This document shows, piece by piece, positions 8,540 to 16,623 of a DNA stretch of 64,000 nt (the first letter of the stretch is position 1; every line of letters starts with the position of its first letter). Source of the DNA: GYS-P2D sp964414425 (GTDB lineage: Bacteria; Bacteroidota; Bacteroidia; Chitinophagales; Saprospiraceae); assembly GCA_964414425.1 (NCBI GenBank), contig CAYPWL010000001.1:62001-126000 (forward strand), written 5' to 3'. The notes under the pieces are model-generated. The model saw only the letters and a list, made by a program, of their open reading frames with translations, made no database searches and had not been told where the DNA came from. A program made the position numbers and the translations under genes.

Positions 8540-8547
8540 TAACTTGG
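8540..8547 (+). promoter_or_regulatory. Near-consensus -7 box TAACTTGG before the acyl-CoA dehydrogenases
   Basis: TAACTTGG differs from the TAnnTTTG consensus at one base and lies 16 nt before the ATG at 8564. It sits in the 211-bp gap between the divergent carboxyltransferase and dehydrogenase genes. I found no exact match for the opposite strand in that gap. Confidence 0.35.
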
Positions 8548-8563
8548 AGCAAAATTCACAATT

Positions 8564-9745
8564 ATGCCATTAGACCATTTTAGAGAGGAGGTTGTCGACT
8601 TTTTAGAGACCAACTGTCCTCAATCGATGCGATCTCCAATGAAGGACGAAAAGGATGCTTATTGGGGAGGACGCAACGCATCATTTTCCAGTGAAGATCA
8701 AGAAAAGTGGTTTACTGTGATGGCTGATAAAGGCTGGACAACTCCAACATGGCCATCGAAGTATGGTGGCGGTGGACTGAGTAAAGAAGAGGGAGTTATA
8801 CTCAATAAAGAGATGCAACGTCTCGGATGTAGATCCCCTTTGTTGAGTTTTGGAATATGGATGCTTGGACCAGCTCTATTAAAGTTTGGTAGCGAAGCTC
8901 AACGAGAGGAACACCTGCCTGGTATTATCAAAGGAAATATAAGATGGTGTCAAGGATATTCTGAACCAGGTGCGGGATCAGACTTGGCAAATTTACAGAC
9001 ATCAGCAATGTCTGACAGTGATCATTATATCGTCAATGGTCAAAAAGTATGGACTTCATACGCCGATCAAGCTGATAAAATATTTGCGCTAACAAGGACG
9101 GACAACTCCTCTAAGAAGCAAATCGGAATCACATTCTTGTTGATTGATATGTTAACAGAAGGAGTATCTACTAGACCGATCAAACTGATCAGTGGCAAGT
9201 CTCCATTTTGTGAGACTTTCTTTGATAATGTACGTGTACCAAAGGCTAATGTCATAGGTGATGAGAATGCTGGGTGGACGGTAGCCAAATATTTACTTAC
9301 CCATGAGCGAGCCAGTATCGCTGGTGCGGCAGATTCGGATGTGATGACACCTATCTCACATTATGCTAAGAAGGAGATCGGCGTAGATAGCAATGGCGTG
9401 CTTAATGATCCTATGTTGCGGAGTATGATTGCTGAGTGGGAGATGGATGCTGCAGGATTCAAATTTACCTTAGATCGATATGCTCAAGAAATGAAAGCTG
9501 GGCAGCCGATCGGTGCCAAGTCGTCATTCATGAAGTATTATGGCTCTGAGCTGAACAAGTCCAAGTACGAACTAAGGCTGAAGTGTGGGGGGCGCTCTGC
9601 TCTGGCATGGGACGGGGAGGACTTCAATCAGGGTAAAGTGGCAAGACAGTTCTGCCGTACGAAAGGAAACTCGATAGAAGGAGGAACCAGTGAAATTCAA
9701 TTAAATATCGTGGCCAAGCACATCTTAGGTCTACCATCATCATAA
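8564..9745 (+). CDS. Acyl-CoA dehydrogenase (first of a pair)
   Basis: A 393-residue flavoprotein of the acyl-CoA dehydrogenase family. The FAD/substrate motif YSEPGAGSDLA and the WTSYAD stretch (usually WTS.A) are in the middle. The C-terminus carries the FAD-binding signature IEGGTSEIQLNIVAKHILGL. It would oxidise an acyl-CoA to the enoyl-CoA and pass electrons to an electron-transfer flavoprotein. The second dehydrogenase starts 8 nt after this gene ends. Such adjacent pairs with unequal motifs can form heteromers, as in actinobacterial steroid-degrading ChsE enzymes. Substrate chain length or ring type cannot be told from the sequence. Confidence 0.92.
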   Translation: MPLDHFREEVVDFLETNCPQSMRSPMKDEKDAYWGGRNASFSSEDQEKWFTVMADKGWTTPTWPSKYGGGGLSKEEGVILNKEMQRLGCRSPLLSFGIWMLGPALLKFGSEAQREEHLPGIIKGNIRWCQGYSEPGAGSDLANLQTSAMSDSDHYIVNGQKVWTSYADQADKIFALTRTDNSSKKQIGITFLLIDMLTEGVSTRPIKLISGKSPFCETFFDNVRVPKANVIGDENAGWTVAKYLLTHERASIAGAADSDVMTPISHYAKKEIGVDSNGVLNDPMLRSMIAEWEMDAAGFKFTLDRYAQEMKAGQPIGAKSSFMKYYGSELNKSKYELRLKCGGRSALAWDGEDFNQGKVARQFCRTKGNSIEGGTSEIQLNIVAKHILGLPSS

Positions 9746-9753
9746 ATAGAGAC

Positions 9754-10851
9754 ATGGCATACGTATTAACAGAAGAGCAAGAGTTTTTAAAAAGCTCGGC
9801 GAAAGACTTACTCAAAGGTGCTCCAGTTGCCTTAGTAAGAGAATTAAGAGACAATAATAGTGAGTTAGGATATTCTGATGAGCTCTGGAAGGCTATGGTC
9901 GAGATGGGGTGGCCAGCAACTGCTCTAACTGAAGATTTGGGTGGCTTAGATTTTGGGCTAAAAGGACTGAATATCTTAATGGAAGAATGTGGTAGGACGC
10001 TCTCCAATTCACCGCTATTTAGCAGTCTACTTTCTGGATTGATTATTCAGAAGTATGGCAACCAATCTCAGAAGGACATATTAAAGGAAAGTGTCACTGA
10101 AGGAGGTATTATCGCTGTAGCCGTTCAAGAAGGCGAGACCTACAATCCTAAAGGAAATACTGCCCAAATGACCGGTGGAGCTTTATCCGGAGAGAAGACT
10201 ATGGTAGCTGATGCTCATGTGGCCAGTCATTTTATAGTGGCTTGTACTGGTGAGCGTGGAGTAGAGGTTCTCCTCGTACCTGCTGGCAGCGCAGGAGTCA
10301 AGGTAAGAGAGGGTTTTTATATGGATAGCCGATACTACAGCACTGTGCACTTTGACAAGGTTGCGGTATCGGTAGATCAGATTTTATCACAAGGTAAAGG
10401 CAAATCGGTAGTTAACTACGTTACTAACTGTGCATCACTCTTATTGAGCTCAGAATTAATCGGTCTAATGACTGAGGCCTTCGAGCGCACCGTCGCTTAT
10501 ATCAAAGAGCGCAGACAATTTGATAAAGTAATTGGAAGCTTTCAAGGATTGCAGCATAGGGCCGCAGATCTGTATGGAGAGATAGAAGTAGCTAAGAGTC
10601 TTGTGCTTAAGGCAGTTGACGCATTAGATGAAGAAGATATTATTGCATCTGCACTCTGCAGTATGGCGAAAGCCAAGTCCTCTAAGGTTGCTCAGCTGGC
10701 AACTAATGAAGGTGTTCAGATGTATGGTGGAATCGGTATGACAGATGATGAGGAGATTGGATTCTTTCTGAAACGTGCCCGAGTGGCGATCACCCTATTT
10801 GGTAACTACTCATATCATCTTAACAGATTTGCTAAGATGAGTGGATATTAA
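9754..10851 (+). CDS. Acyl-CoA dehydrogenase (second of a pair)
   Basis: A 365-residue acyl-CoA dehydrogenase homologue. The C-terminal ERRQFDKVIGSFQGLQHR and EGVQMYGGIGMTDDEEI motifs are typical, but it lacks the GTSEIQ signature found in its neighbour. The middle beta-domain is more diverged and has no clear SEPGAGSD motif. The two genes therefore look like complementary subunits of one enzyme rather than two independent ones; this is inference. It is cotranscribed with the first gene. Its stop codon overlaps the convergent small gene at 10848 by 4 nt. Confidence 0.88.
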   Translation: MAYVLTEEQEFLKSSAKDLLKGAPVALVRELRDNNSELGYSDELWKAMVEMGWPATALTEDLGGLDFGLKGLNILMEECGRTLSNSPLFSSLLSGLIIQKYGNQSQKDILKESVTEGGIIAVAVQEGETYNPKGNTAQMTGGALSGEKTMVADAHVASHFIVACTGERGVEVLLVPAGSAGVKVREGFYMDSRYYSTVHFDKVAVSVDQILSQGKGKSVVNYVTNCASLLLSSELIGLMTEAFERTVAYIKERRQFDKVIGSFQGLQHRAADLYGEIEVAKSLVLKAVDALDEEDIIASALCSMAKAKSSKVAQLATNEGVQMYGGIGMTDDEEIGFFLKRARVAITLFGNYSYHLNRFAKMSGY

Positions 10852-11129
10852 ATAATGTCATCAAACTCATCTTCGCCTTGTTGAGAGTAAATTTCACTGA
10901 GCAACTCACGTTTAGCCTGCTCTTGCAATGTAAAGATGGATTCTATTTTTTGTCTATAGTGCTCTTGGCTGCTCAATGTCTCAATCATTGATGAGGGGTC
11001 ATCAGCGAGGTCCGCAAGCTTGTAGACCTGTTCGCTGGATCCGTTCTCTACTTTAAGCGTATACCGATTGTTATGATAGAACATAGTATACTTCCATGTT
11101 TGGTCATTCCATTCTTTGATAATTCTCAT
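10848..11129 (-). CDS. Small conserved hypothetical protein (93 aa)
   Basis: A 93-residue acidic protein with MRIIKEWNDQTWKYTMFYHNNRYTL-like beta-rich N-terminal half and a helical C-terminal half ending in EDEFDDII. I know no function for it. No cysteine motif, signal peptide or membrane segment is visible. It is translationally coupled to the Rossmann-fold gene upstream by an ATGA overlap (11126-11129), so it belongs to that operon. Confidence 0.65.
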   Translation of the reverse strand: MRIIKEWNDQTWKYTMFYHNNRYTLKVENGSSEQVYKLADLADDPSSMIETLSSQEHYRQKIESIFTLQEQAKRELLSEIYSQQGEDEFDDII

Positions 11130-11905
11130 GTTGTATGTGTTTTGATGATACTATTGGTCATAGCCACGTATAGTTCCGAGTCCATATCAAGATCTTTTAA
11201 TGCTTTCAGATGCATTTGTATAGTGAGTTGGTCATCACGCTTGGCAGGACCTGTCTGTAATTTAGCTGGATCTATATGACCGTCTATCTTCCTGATAGTT
11301 TCATGGATCAATGGTAGGAGCAAAGTGAAATCAACATCTTGCTTTTTACAATACGCATAGGCCATATGGTATAGATGATTGACAAAATTATTAACGATCA
11401 CTGCAGGCAGATGTAACTTGAATCTGTAAACGTCTGAACGTGTAGAAACGGTATCACTTATACTCTCTGCTATAGACATGAGGAGTTTCTCTGCTTTTGA
11501 GTTATTGCCCGTAATCAATAAAGGCACATCCTTAAAGTCTATAGGATGTTCTTTCCTCAGCGTCTGCAATGGATATAAGACACCATAATTGGTAAACATG
11601 TCAAGCAGTGCTGATGACTTGGTTCCTGAGGTATGTGCTACTACTGCTTGATCAGAGATGCCAACCCGACTCAATAGATCAGCGACATGAACTATCGCAT
11701 CATCGTTGACACAGATAAGATAGAGATCAGCGTGGCGATTGATCGCAGTGATATCATTATTTATGGTAATGGCATAATTCTCCAAATGTACAGGAGTCGA
11801 TGATCTCGCATAAACTTCAAAGCTAAATGAGCCTTGATGATGTTGAAAATTATAGCAATATTGAGTTGCCACATTACCAGTTCCGATGATTACAACTTCT
11901 CTCAA
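11126..11905 (-). CDS. Rossmann-fold protein with DUF2520 (NADP oxidoreductase-like)
   Basis: This 259-residue protein starts with a dinucleotide-binding fold (VVIIGTGNVATQY, residues 4-16), followed by a region like the F420-dependent NADP oxidoreductase family. Its C-terminal half resembles DUF2520, with LHLPAVIVNNFVNHLY. Proteins of this type are related to ketopantoate reductase and ProC-like dehydrogenases, but the substrate is unknown. The start must be TTG at 11905, because the Rossmann motif begins only a few residues in and no ATG or GTG precedes it in frame nearby. It forms a two-gene operon with the 93-residue protein. Confidence 0.82.
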   Translation of the reverse strand: MREVVIIGTGNVATQYCYNFQHHQGSFSFEVYARSSTPVHLENYAITINNDITAINRHADLYLICVNDDAIVHVADLLSRVGISDQAVVAHTSGTKSSALLDMFTNYGVLYPLQTLRKEHPIDFKDVPLLITGNNSKAEKLLMSIAESISDTVSTRSDVYRFKLHLPAVIVNNFVNHLYHMAYAYCKKQDVDFTLLLPLIHETIRKIDGHIDPAKLQTGPAKRDDQLTIQMHLKALKDLDMDSELYVAMTNSIIKTHTT

Positions 11906-11941
11906 TAGGTAGATCTCAGATTGGTCTCAAGATATAAAAAC

Positions 11942-11972
11942 AAAAAGAGCCGCCACACAAGTGTGACAGCTC
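11942..11972 (-). terminator. Intrinsic terminator of copy A
   Basis: A 12-bp stem (GAGCTGTCACAC with GTGTGGCGGCTC on the minus strand, two G-U pairs) is followed on that strand by TTTTTG and another T run. This is a strong rho-independent terminator for leftward transcription. Confidence 0.75.
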
Positions 11973-12066
11973 ATAGATATGTTCTTAGAAATCTTTATCA
12001 AGCTTACTTAGAACTTACCTTTGGTTGAAAATATATTACTAAAGGTTTACATCGTGAATATCGCAT
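11942..12066 (-). ncRNA. Putative small RNA, copy A of three
   Basis: Read on the minus strand, copy A contains the shared blocks GATGTAA, AGTAAT, a T-rich run and TTCTAAG. It ends in a strong GC-rich hairpin with a T-tract. A central hairpin pairs GTTCTAAG with CTAAGAAC, less regular than in B and C. It is the most diverged copy. No TAnnTTTG promoter box was found upstream. Ends are estimated from the conserved blocks. Confidence 0.5.
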
Positions 12067-12179
12067 TTCTATGCTACTTCCGCATGCGCTTCATACGTTA
12101 AATAATGGTTCTGATAAATAGTTTACATATTTCATTAAATCGTTGTGATGTGCAGTGAAAGAAAGATGTCAACGTCATG

Positions 12180-12320
12180 AAAAAGACTCACCAAAAATTG
12201 TCAGTGACTCCAACTTTAAACCTATAGATCTTAGAATCCTAAGGCCTATGGAATAAACCCAAATGGATTAATAGGCTCGCTAAAAAAATTACTGCGTTGT
12301 TACATCTATAGGGCGAATGG
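12180..12320 (-). ncRNA. Putative small RNA, copy B of three
   Basis: On the minus strand copy B has TATAGATGTAA, then AGTAATTTTTTT. A hairpin follows, made of ATAGGCCTTAG and CTAAGATCTAT. Its terminal hairpin and T-tract close the element. It aligns with copy C along its whole length, while the sequence between copies does not align. Hairpin arms differ from copy C by changes that mostly keep pairing or give G-U pairs, which suggests RNA structure is retained. Confidence 0.55.
12181..12210 (-). terminator. Intrinsic terminator of copy B (imperfect)
   Basis: On the minus strand GAGTCACTGA pairs with TTGGTGAGTC, with one G-G mismatch and two G-U pairs, followed by TTTTTC. It is weaker than the terminators of copies A and C. 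Confidence 0.55.
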
Positions 12321-12449
12321 ACCGAAGTAAACCCACATTTATAATATAGACAAACAGCATATGTGTAAGGCACCTTACAATGATCGTCATGAGTTATTGT
12401 CGAGAGCAAGCATTGATTGGATGTAAGATTCTTAGTGATTCATTTGGAC

Positions 12450-12482
12450 AAAAAAAGAGCCACTGAAAAGATCAGTGACTCT
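12450..12482 (-). terminator. Intrinsic terminator of copy C
   Basis: An 11-bp stem (AGAGTCACTGA with TCAGTGGCTCT on the minus strand, one G-U pair) is followed by seven T residues on the minus strand. It is a textbook rho-independent terminator pointing left. Confidence 0.8.
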
Positions 12483-12602
12483 ACTATTTCATCTATAGAA
12501 CTTAGAAGTATAAGATCTATGGATAAGATTGAAATGGAGACATAAGCTCATTATAAAAAATTACTAAACATTACATCTATAAGACCCGAATTGTCGCCTG
12601 AA
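12450..12602 (-). ncRNA. Putative small RNA, copy C of three
   Basis: On the minus strand copy C carries TATAGATGTAA, AGTAATTTTTTA, a 12-bp hairpin with two mismatches (CCATAGATCTTA against TAAGTTCTATAG) and a perfect terminator. A near-consensus -7 box (CATTTTTG, 12609-12616) would start transcription near 12602, giving an RNA of about 150 nt. It lies 37 bp beyond the ccmF stop codon. Processing from a ccmF transcript is an alternative to its own promoter. Confidence 0.55.
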
Positions 12603-12639
12603 CCCGCTCAAAAATGATCAGTATGCAAGCAATCTTACA

Positions 12640-15450
12640 CTATGTAGCAAGCGACTTTTTAACGCCATATTTGAATAGGAGGCTAAGTAAGATACCGAAG
12701 AGCATCATTAATGTGCCGAGCCAAACTAAGTTGATACCAGGGAAGACATCTGCTTGAACGATTAAGATATCGGAGCGTGGTACATCCTCTGCAATCAGTA
12801 GATCGATCGGCTCCTCATTTCGCTTGTCATAAGCAATCGAGAACGTCATCTGCCCTGTTGAAGGTTCTATATGACTGAAGCGTACATGCATACCCAGATC
12901 AGCATTGTAATCCTTGATACTGAAAGGTTGTAGATCCTGTATGATATAAATAGGATTTACTTGGACTGAGGCTTGGTTCTCACGTATAACGCTCATCTGT
13001 GCACCTACAGCTATATCTCCTTCTTTAGGTTCATAATTAGGGTGCTCGGGAGATCTATCAAATCCATCGAGTGTTACGATTTGATCACCAATTTTAATTG
13101 ATTCTCCCAACTTAAGATTGACACTTTCATATTGCAAGTCACTCTCTTCTGTAAATAGGTCATTAAAGCTTTCCTCATTGAGCTTTAGCTTGATCCCTAT
13201 CGGATCTATAACCTCTGGTAAGGTGAATATGAGCGCATCCCTCACTCCAAGACCAGGATAGACTTCATAGACTTTATTCGTTCTCTTATCTGTGACTTGT
13301 ATATGTGCTGCGACTGTCATGTCGTAGTCGTCTATGTCAGAAAACTGCTCTCGATTAAATTCATGATCGAAGTCAAAATCCAAGATTTCTACGCTGTATG
13401 CTTCCTCTTCGAATGTATCACCTGGGCTGATGAGATATGACAAGTATTTCAGAGAATCTTCTGCCATCTGTGCTTTCTCAATACTCTGGAGATGGGGTGG
13501 CGGTGATGCTTGTGTAAATACATCAAAAGTCCAATTGTGACTGGTGCCTGGATTAACAGTTTCTATCTTAGTAAAATCTGTAGAATAAACTGCTGCGGGA
13601 AATGTTGAAAACTCTGAGATAGTCTGATTATTCCTATCCACCTCTCTAAAGTCCAACTGGTATGACCTAAGGTTGTTAACTAATGTGTCTCCAACGTAGT
13701 TGATGTAATAGTTAGAGGTTAGAAATGGTTGATCCTTAATCAATATGATGGCCTTGTTAGCTCCATCACCTTGAAGGAAGTCTCTGGTAACAAAAGGATT
13801 TTCTGATATAGTTTTCTGATTCAATCCTGAGAACAACATCCCGACGATCAGTATACCGAAGCCCATATGTGATATAGAGGCTCCACTGGTCTTCAGATTG
13901 CCTTTGATGAATGTAATGATATAGTCAAGATTAGCGATCAATGTAAATAGCCCAGCAAATAAGAAAACCTGATGCTGCCAAGTCGGTCTTACGAGTTGAC
14001 CCCCGATTAAGAAAGTGAGAACTGCTGATACGATCGCTACAATGCCTATGTGCGAGTAAGCCTTGGACTTGTAAGAAGACCAATTAAAAGCATTGTACCG
14101 CAACAGAATCGCTAAGCCACTCAGTAATCCCATGAATACGCCAATCCAGATCTGAAACCTGTTGTGATGTTCTACCTGATCCTCTATTACCTTACCGATA
14201 TAGTCAGGATTGAAAAGCTCTACAATCTTATTGTAAACCGGTAGCGATGTCGAAATCGTCATGAGCAGGGTGGAGAATAATAACACCAGTGCACCTATAA
14301 ACATCCAAAATTCTCGACTAAATAATTCTTCCTCTCGTTCTTGAGTAGGGATAGATCTCATATTGTATAAATACTTGAATACTCCCAGTAGGATAAAGAA
14401 CCCCATGAAGGATCCAAGCTGAGTCTCAAGTCCCATAGTAGTAAAGGCATGTACTGATGTCTCCCCGAGGATACCGCTACGAGTCAAAAATGTACTATAT
14501 ACAACGAATACGAATGCAAGGATATAATAGATATACGTTGATCTGTATGCGTGCCCAGTATTATTGGTTATCAAGTTGGTATGTATACCAGCGATCATCA
14601 ATAGCCAAGGGGCTAAAGAAGAGTTTTCAACCGGATCCCAAGCCCAGTAACCACCAAAAGTAAGCGCTTCATACGCCCATGCAGAACCCATAAGGATTCC
14701 TAATCCAAATATAAATCCTGAGAATAATGCCCATCTCATGACTGACTTCATCGCCCCTTTGTGATCTCGTAATGATAGACCAGAGACAGCATAACAAAAT
14801 GGTATAGCCAGCGAGGCAAAACCTAAAAATAGTACAGGTGGATGTATCGTCATCCAATAGTTTTGGAGTAGCGGATTCAGGCCTTTCCCTTTGATCAAAG
14901 TCAGATAGTCGGCATTACTAAAGATAGGGGCCTCCATTACATCACGTAATAGGATAAATGGACTACTACCGATGGACATATCTTCACCAAACGGTAAGTA
15001 TAACCCGAGTAGCATACTGCCGATACCTGCTTGTATCAATGCCAAAGTTGTTAAGACAGATGATTCCCATTTGCCAGCAGTTCTCATTAAGACAAAGCCC
15101 AATATGACATGCCAAAACATCCATAGCATAAAGCTACCTTCTTGATCTGCCCAAAATGCTGACAATATGTACTGCATCGGTAAGACATCGGAGACGGTCC
15201 TCCAGACGTAATGGTACTCAAACATGTGATTGACCATTGCGTAGAAGATCAATCCGATCACAACAAAGAGCGATAGACCATGTACGATATATCCAGCCCT
15301 ACCCATGTTGCGCCAGGTAGCGTTACCCGATTTTACGTTATTGTAATAACTAAATGCGCTGAATACTGAACCAACAAAACTGAGGAGTATAAGGAAGTGG
15401 CCGAGCTGACCTAACCAAAGATGCTCCCCTATGTATTTGATTTCTTCCAT
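12640..15450 (-). CDS. ccmF: Cytochrome c biogenesis protein CcmF (heme lyase)
   Basis: A 936-residue polytopic inner-membrane protein. The heme-handling WWD-type signature is visible as GGYWAWDPVENSSLAPWL. Other family blocks are HPPVLFLGF, FWADQEGSFMLWMF and RSGILGETSVHAF. CcmF/CcsA proteins attach heme to apocytochrome c in the periplasm. The C-terminal part (about residues 530-910) is a large soluble domain before a last membrane helix, a common layout in Bacteroidota. ccmE lies 5 nt upstream in the same operon, which fits the pathway: CcmE delivers heme to CcmF. The other ccm genes are not in the window. The three small-RNA copies follow directly downstream. Confidence 0.93.
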   Translation of the reverse strand: MEEIKYIGEHLWLGQLGHFLILLSFVGSVFSAFSYYNNVKSGNATWRNMGRAGYIVHGLSLFVVIGLIFYAMVNHMFEYHYVWRTVSDVLPMQYILSAFWADQEGSFMLWMFWHVILGFVLMRTAGKWESSVLTTLALIQAGIGSMLLGLYLPFGEDMSIGSSPFILLRDVMEAPIFSNADYLTLIKGKGLNPLLQNYWMTIHPPVLFLGFASLAIPFCYAVSGLSLRDHKGAMKSVMRWALFSGFIFGLGILMGSAWAYEALTFGGYWAWDPVENSSLAPWLLMIAGIHTNLITNNTGHAYRSTYIYYILAFVFVVYSTFLTRSGILGETSVHAFTTMGLETQLGSFMGFFILLGVFKYLYNMRSIPTQEREEELFSREFWMFIGALVLLFSTLLMTISTSLPVYNKIVELFNPDYIGKVIEDQVEHHNRFQIWIGVFMGLLSGLAILLRYNAFNWSSYKSKAYSHIGIVAIVSAVLTFLIGGQLVRPTWQHQVFLFAGLFTLIANLDYIITFIKGNLKTSGASISHMGFGILIVGMLFSGLNQKTISENPFVTRDFLQGDGANKAIILIKDQPFLTSNYYINYVGDTLVNNLRSYQLDFREVDRNNQTISEFSTFPAAVYSTDFTKIETVNPGTSHNWTFDVFTQASPPPHLQSIEKAQMAEDSLKYLSYLISPGDTFEEEAYSVEILDFDFDHEFNREQFSDIDDYDMTVAAHIQVTDKRTNKVYEVYPGLGVRDALIFTLPEVIDPIGIKLKLNEESFNDLFTEESDLQYESVNLKLGESIKIGDQIVTLDGFDRSPEHPNYEPKEGDIAVGAQMSVIRENQASVQVNPIYIIQDLQPFSIKDYNADLGMHVRFSHIEPSTGQMTFSIAYDKRNEEPIDLLIAEDVPRSDILIVQADVFPGINLVWLGTLMMLFGILLSLLFKYGVKKSLAT

Positions 15451-15455
15451 GTAGA

Positions 15456-15854
15456 TTATCCAGCTGAATTCCTGAGTGCTAACTCTTCATCTTTGTACTT
15501 AGATGGGCACTTCAGTAATACTTCTGATGCTTCAAATTCTCCCACGTCATTCATACGCCCTGTAGCTACAATTTGTTCAGATTTTTCGAAGTCTCTTTTG
15601 ATTGGTTCTTTAACCACCACTTTCTTTTTAGTGCCATCCTGATCAATCATGAAGAAACTGAATTCATTTGCATTGACCTCTGGATCATAAGTGATCGGAT
15701 CGGTAAGTGATAATTGACCGACTATTTTCGATTTAGACTTTGACTTCGTGGCGATGTCAAATGTGGCATACGTACTTAGATCCTTAGATGATAAGACAAG
15801 TGCAGCGCCACCAACGATCATTACTAAAAGTGCTATCAAGTGGGTCTTTTTCAC
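15456..15854 (-). CDS. ccmE: Cytochrome c maturation protein CcmE, CxxxY type
   Basis: A 132-residue heme chaperone with one N-terminal membrane anchor (residues about 4-24) and a periplasmic beta-barrel (OB-like) domain. The heme-binding motif is CPSKYKDE near the C-terminus. Here a Cys takes the place of the covalent heme-binding His of the enterobacterial protein, with the Tyr four residues later kept (CxxxY). CxxxY-type CcmE is known from archaea and some bacteria. It precedes ccmF by 5 nt and is probably translated from the same mRNA. A -7 box lies just upstream. Confidence 0.9.
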   Translation of the reverse strand: MKKTHLIALLVMIVGGAALVLSSKDLSTYATFDIATKSKSKSKIVGQLSLTDPITYDPEVNANEFSFFMIDQDGTKKKVVVKEPIKRDFEKSEQIVATGRMNDVGEFEASEVLLKCPSKYKDEELALRNSAG

Positions 15855-15871
15855 AATTGAATATTTGCCCC

Positions 15872-15879
15872 CAAAAATA
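15872..15879 (-). promoter_or_regulatory. -7 box TATTTTTG for ccmE-ccmF
   Basis: An exact TAnnTTTG match on the minus strand, 17 nt before the ccmE ATG. It implies a very short leader, as seen at other genes in this window. Confidence 0.5.
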
Positions 15880-15990
15880 AGGTATTAAGTGAGGTGGAAA
15901 CGTAACAAGTGATTTCTTTAGACTTATTTTAAACAGATTGATTGATGATAAGTATATATTGCGCACAGATGCGTGAATAGTGATAAGAAC

Positions 15991-16623
15991 ATGAAGATAT
16001 TGGACTATAGAAATGTGTCATTCGAGGACGTCTCAACCAAGACCTCCGTAGATATAGAAAAAGGTGAATTTTGCATGATAGTTAGTGAAAACAGTCATGT
16101 TCAAAGTGCATTTCTCAAGAGTATCTATGGCATGCACAGATTATCTCAGGGCCGAGCTAATGTGCTTGGTCGAGAGCTGTCAAGTCTCAGTGTAGATGAT
16201 CTTGCCGACTTAAGAAAAGAAATTGGTTTAGTACTATCCATAGAGGCACTACCTAAGTTGATGAATGCTGAGGAAATCTATGAGACCATATTACTGGCAC
16301 AAGGAGTCAAGACGGAATCTATCAGTCAGCTGGTCAAAACTTGTGCAGATCAATTAGGATTAAGTGCTGTAATGCAGCTGCCGATACAAAAGCTTTCGGA
16401 AGAAACGAAGCAGCTGGTATGCATAGGTGCAGCCTTAATTAAAAAACCTCAGCTGTTGCTTGCAGAGCATCCAACAGCCTATCTCAGCGAGAAGAATACG
16501 GAGTTAGTGATGAAGTTGATATATCAATTATCTAAAGAGTCAAAGATGACCACGATCATAGCTACTCATGACCGCCAGTTTCTGCAGGACTATCCGTCTC
16601 GAAATCTTGAATTACATTCTTAG
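15991..16623 (+). CDS. FtsE-like ABC protein with degenerate ATPase motifs
   Basis: The 210-residue protein follows the FtsE/LolD-type ABC fold from end to end (SQGRANVLGREL, DLRKEIGLVLS, TTIIATHDRQFL). All key motifs are changed. The Walker A position reads VSENSHVQSA instead of GxSGxGKST. The signature reads LSEETKQ instead of LSGGEQQ. Walker B reads LLLAEHPTAYL, so the catalytic Glu is His. The switch His is retained (ATHD). ATP hydrolysis is therefore unlikely, yet the frame is intact, so a structural or scaffold role is inferred. No FtsX-like gene adjoins it. The ATG at 15991 is used; a GTG lies six codons upstream. Its 3' end overlaps the convergent gene by 62 nt. Confidence 0.75.
   Translation: MKILDYRNVSFEDVSTKTSVDIEKGEFCMIVSENSHVQSAFLKSIYGMHRLSQGRANVLGRELSSLSVDDLADLRKEIGLVLSIEALPKLMNAEEIYETILLAQGVKTESISQLVKTCADQLGLSAVMQLPIQKLSEETKQLVCIGAALIKKPQLLLAEHPTAYLSEKNTELVMKLIYQLSKESKMTTIIATHDRQFLQDYPSRNLELHS

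Larger units (their letters stand above)
11906..12639. other. 734-bp gene-free region holding a three-copy repeat array
   Basis: This is the only gap longer than 300 bp in the window. It contains no convincing coding frame on either strand. Instead it holds three diverged tandem copies of one element on the minus strand (A, B and C, listed separately), separated by about 115-130 bp of unrelated sequence. The region begins right after the 3' end of ccmF and ends before the DUF2520 gene, both also on the minus strand. Confidence 0.75.

Noticed and set aside
8365..8613. 82-residue minus-strand frame between carboxyltransferase and dehydrogenase
   Set aside because: It covers the shared promoter gap and the 5' end of the dehydrogenase gene. 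It has no family features and its start lies within the divergent gene.
12450..12640. Small open reading frames inside the small-RNA copies
   Set aside because: All frames are short, differ between copies and are not conserved at codon level, while hairpins and terminators are.
14457..14663. 68-residue plus-strand frame inside ccmF
   Set aside because: It is antisense to conserved heme-lyase sequence and shows no coding features.
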